Assembly (NCBI RefSeq): GCF_018531495.1
Contig: NZ_JAHDTI010000004.1
Coordinates: 1 to 64,000 of the forward strand
Direction of reading: 5' to 3'
Length of the DNA stretch: 64,000 nt
Source: Nonomuraea sediminis
Lineage (GTDB): Bacteria > Actinomycetota > Actinomycetes > Streptosporangiales > Streptosporangiaceae
In this document: positions 63,693 to 64,000 of the stretch, piece after piece
Layout: the number at the start of each line of letters is the position of its first letter
How positions within the stretch are numbered: the first letter of the stretch is position 1
Position numbers and translations under genes: made by a program
Notes under the pieces: model-generated
What the model saw: only the letters and a program-made list of their open reading frames with translations
What the model was told of the DNA's origin: nothing
Databases searched by the model: none

Positions 63693-64000
63693 ATGAGCCC
63701 CACCCTTGACGAGATCCGGCGAGCGCCGAAGGTGCTGCTGCACGATCACCTCGACGGCGGACTGCGCGCCGAGACGATCGTGGAGCTGGCGCGGGAGGCC
63801 GGCTACGACGACCTGCCGACCACGGATCCTGACAACCTGCGTCAGTGGTTCGAGGAGGCGTCCGACTCGGGGTCGCTCGAGCGCTACCTGGAGACGTTCA
63901 CCCACACGGTCGGCGTCATGCAGACCCGCGAGTCGCTCGTGCGGGTGGCCGCCGAGTGCGCCCAGGACCTGGCCGCCGACGGGGTCGTCTACGCCGAGGT
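63693..64000 (+). CDS. add: Adenosine deaminase (5' part, runs off the window)
   Basis: Deaminates adenosine to inosine, joining the salvage theme of the nearby nucleoside operon. The visible 102 residues start MSPTLDEIRRAPKVLLHDHL and DGGLRAETIVELA, giving the HxHxDG zinc motif of the family. RYLETFTHTVGVMQTRESLV and VAAECAQDLAADGVVYAEV follow, as in other bacterial Add proteins. The later catalytic Glu, His and Asp lie beyond the window. ATG at 63693 is chosen; no strong ribosome site is visible. Confidence 0.93.
   Translation, partial: MSPTLDEIRRAPKVLLHDHLDGGLRAETIVELAREAGYDDLPTTDPDNLRQWFEEASDSGSLERYLETFTHTVGVMQTRESLVRVAAECAQDLAADGVVYAE

Overview
The window is high-GC DNA from a filamentous actinomycete. 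GTG and TTG starts are common, start/stop overlaps of the GTGA and ATGA type recur, and single-domain regulators of the TetR, MarR, RpiR and FHA-LuxR types are frequent. The gene order purN-purH ... folD ... DUF3017 ... mdh ... trpS ... SCO4848-type protein ... nucleoside ABC transporter-cdd-deoA-add matches, as far as I remember it, the Streptomyces coelicolor core region SCO4813 to SCO4901. The inserted genes point to a Streptosporangiales-type genome (Nonomuraea, Streptosporangium or similar). That genus-level guess is inference. I see no rRNA, tRNA or CRISPR.

Layout. 0-0.3 kb: 5' part of a tnpB-type transposase gene broken by an in-frame TGA. 0.7-3.6 kb: small membrane proteins and purN-purH (late purine synthesis). 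3.6-9.3 kb, minus strand: an overlapping three-gene operon of GH38 alpha-mannosidase, a PpiC-like protein and a ROK sugar kinase. 9.4-12.6 kb: folD, then an MBL hydrolase and SDR gene under a TetR regulator, with an almost identical 23-bp operator in front of both transcription units. 12.6-17.6 kb: a peptidoglycan-recycling cluster (RpiR regulator, nagZ, DigH-like glycosidase, anmK). 17.6-19.5 kb: a secreted CE4 deacetylase and an FHA-LuxR regulator whose start region has been tandemly copied into a 58-bp repeat array. 19.7-23.4 kb: citrate synthase, DUF3017 and monomeric isocitrate dehydrogenase. 23.5-29.5 kb: an apparently undescribed envelope locus, in which a divergent pair (membrane beta-propeller gene and single-pass sandwich protein gene) occurs twice around a CE4 lipoprotein and a third propeller gene. 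29.5-38.4 kb: saccharopine-dehydrogenase-like protein, a Ser/Thr kinase fused to a solute-binding domain, mdh, galE, a CNNM-type transporter, trpS. 38.4-45.6 kb: MarR, amidohydrolase, BrkB, a D,D-carboxypeptidase, an SCO4848-type protein, a PGM1-like ATP-grasp ligase, an M20 hydrolase.

45.6-49.0 kb is an accessory patch with lower GC, dispersed repeats and orphan antitoxin-like genes. 49.2-51.8 kb holds a cupin and a secreted X-Pro dipeptidyl-peptidase. 52.0-58.9 kb is a tightly coupled nucleoside-salvage operon (BMP lipoprotein, ATPase, two permeases, cdd, deoA). A MarR/MFS pair, a sigma-factor-like/beta-propeller fusion, an AMIN-like lipoprotein, a cupin and the start of add follow.

Taken together the core genes cover purine synthesis and nucleoside salvage, one-carbon metabolism and the TCA cycle (gltA, icd, mdh), alongside cell-wall turnover (nagZ, DigH-like, anmK, two CE4 enzymes, D,D-carboxypeptidase). 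The best candidate for a new system is the beta-propeller family: three members at 23-29 kb and a fourth at 60.8-62.5 kb that carries a cytoplasmic domain derived from an ECF sigma factor.
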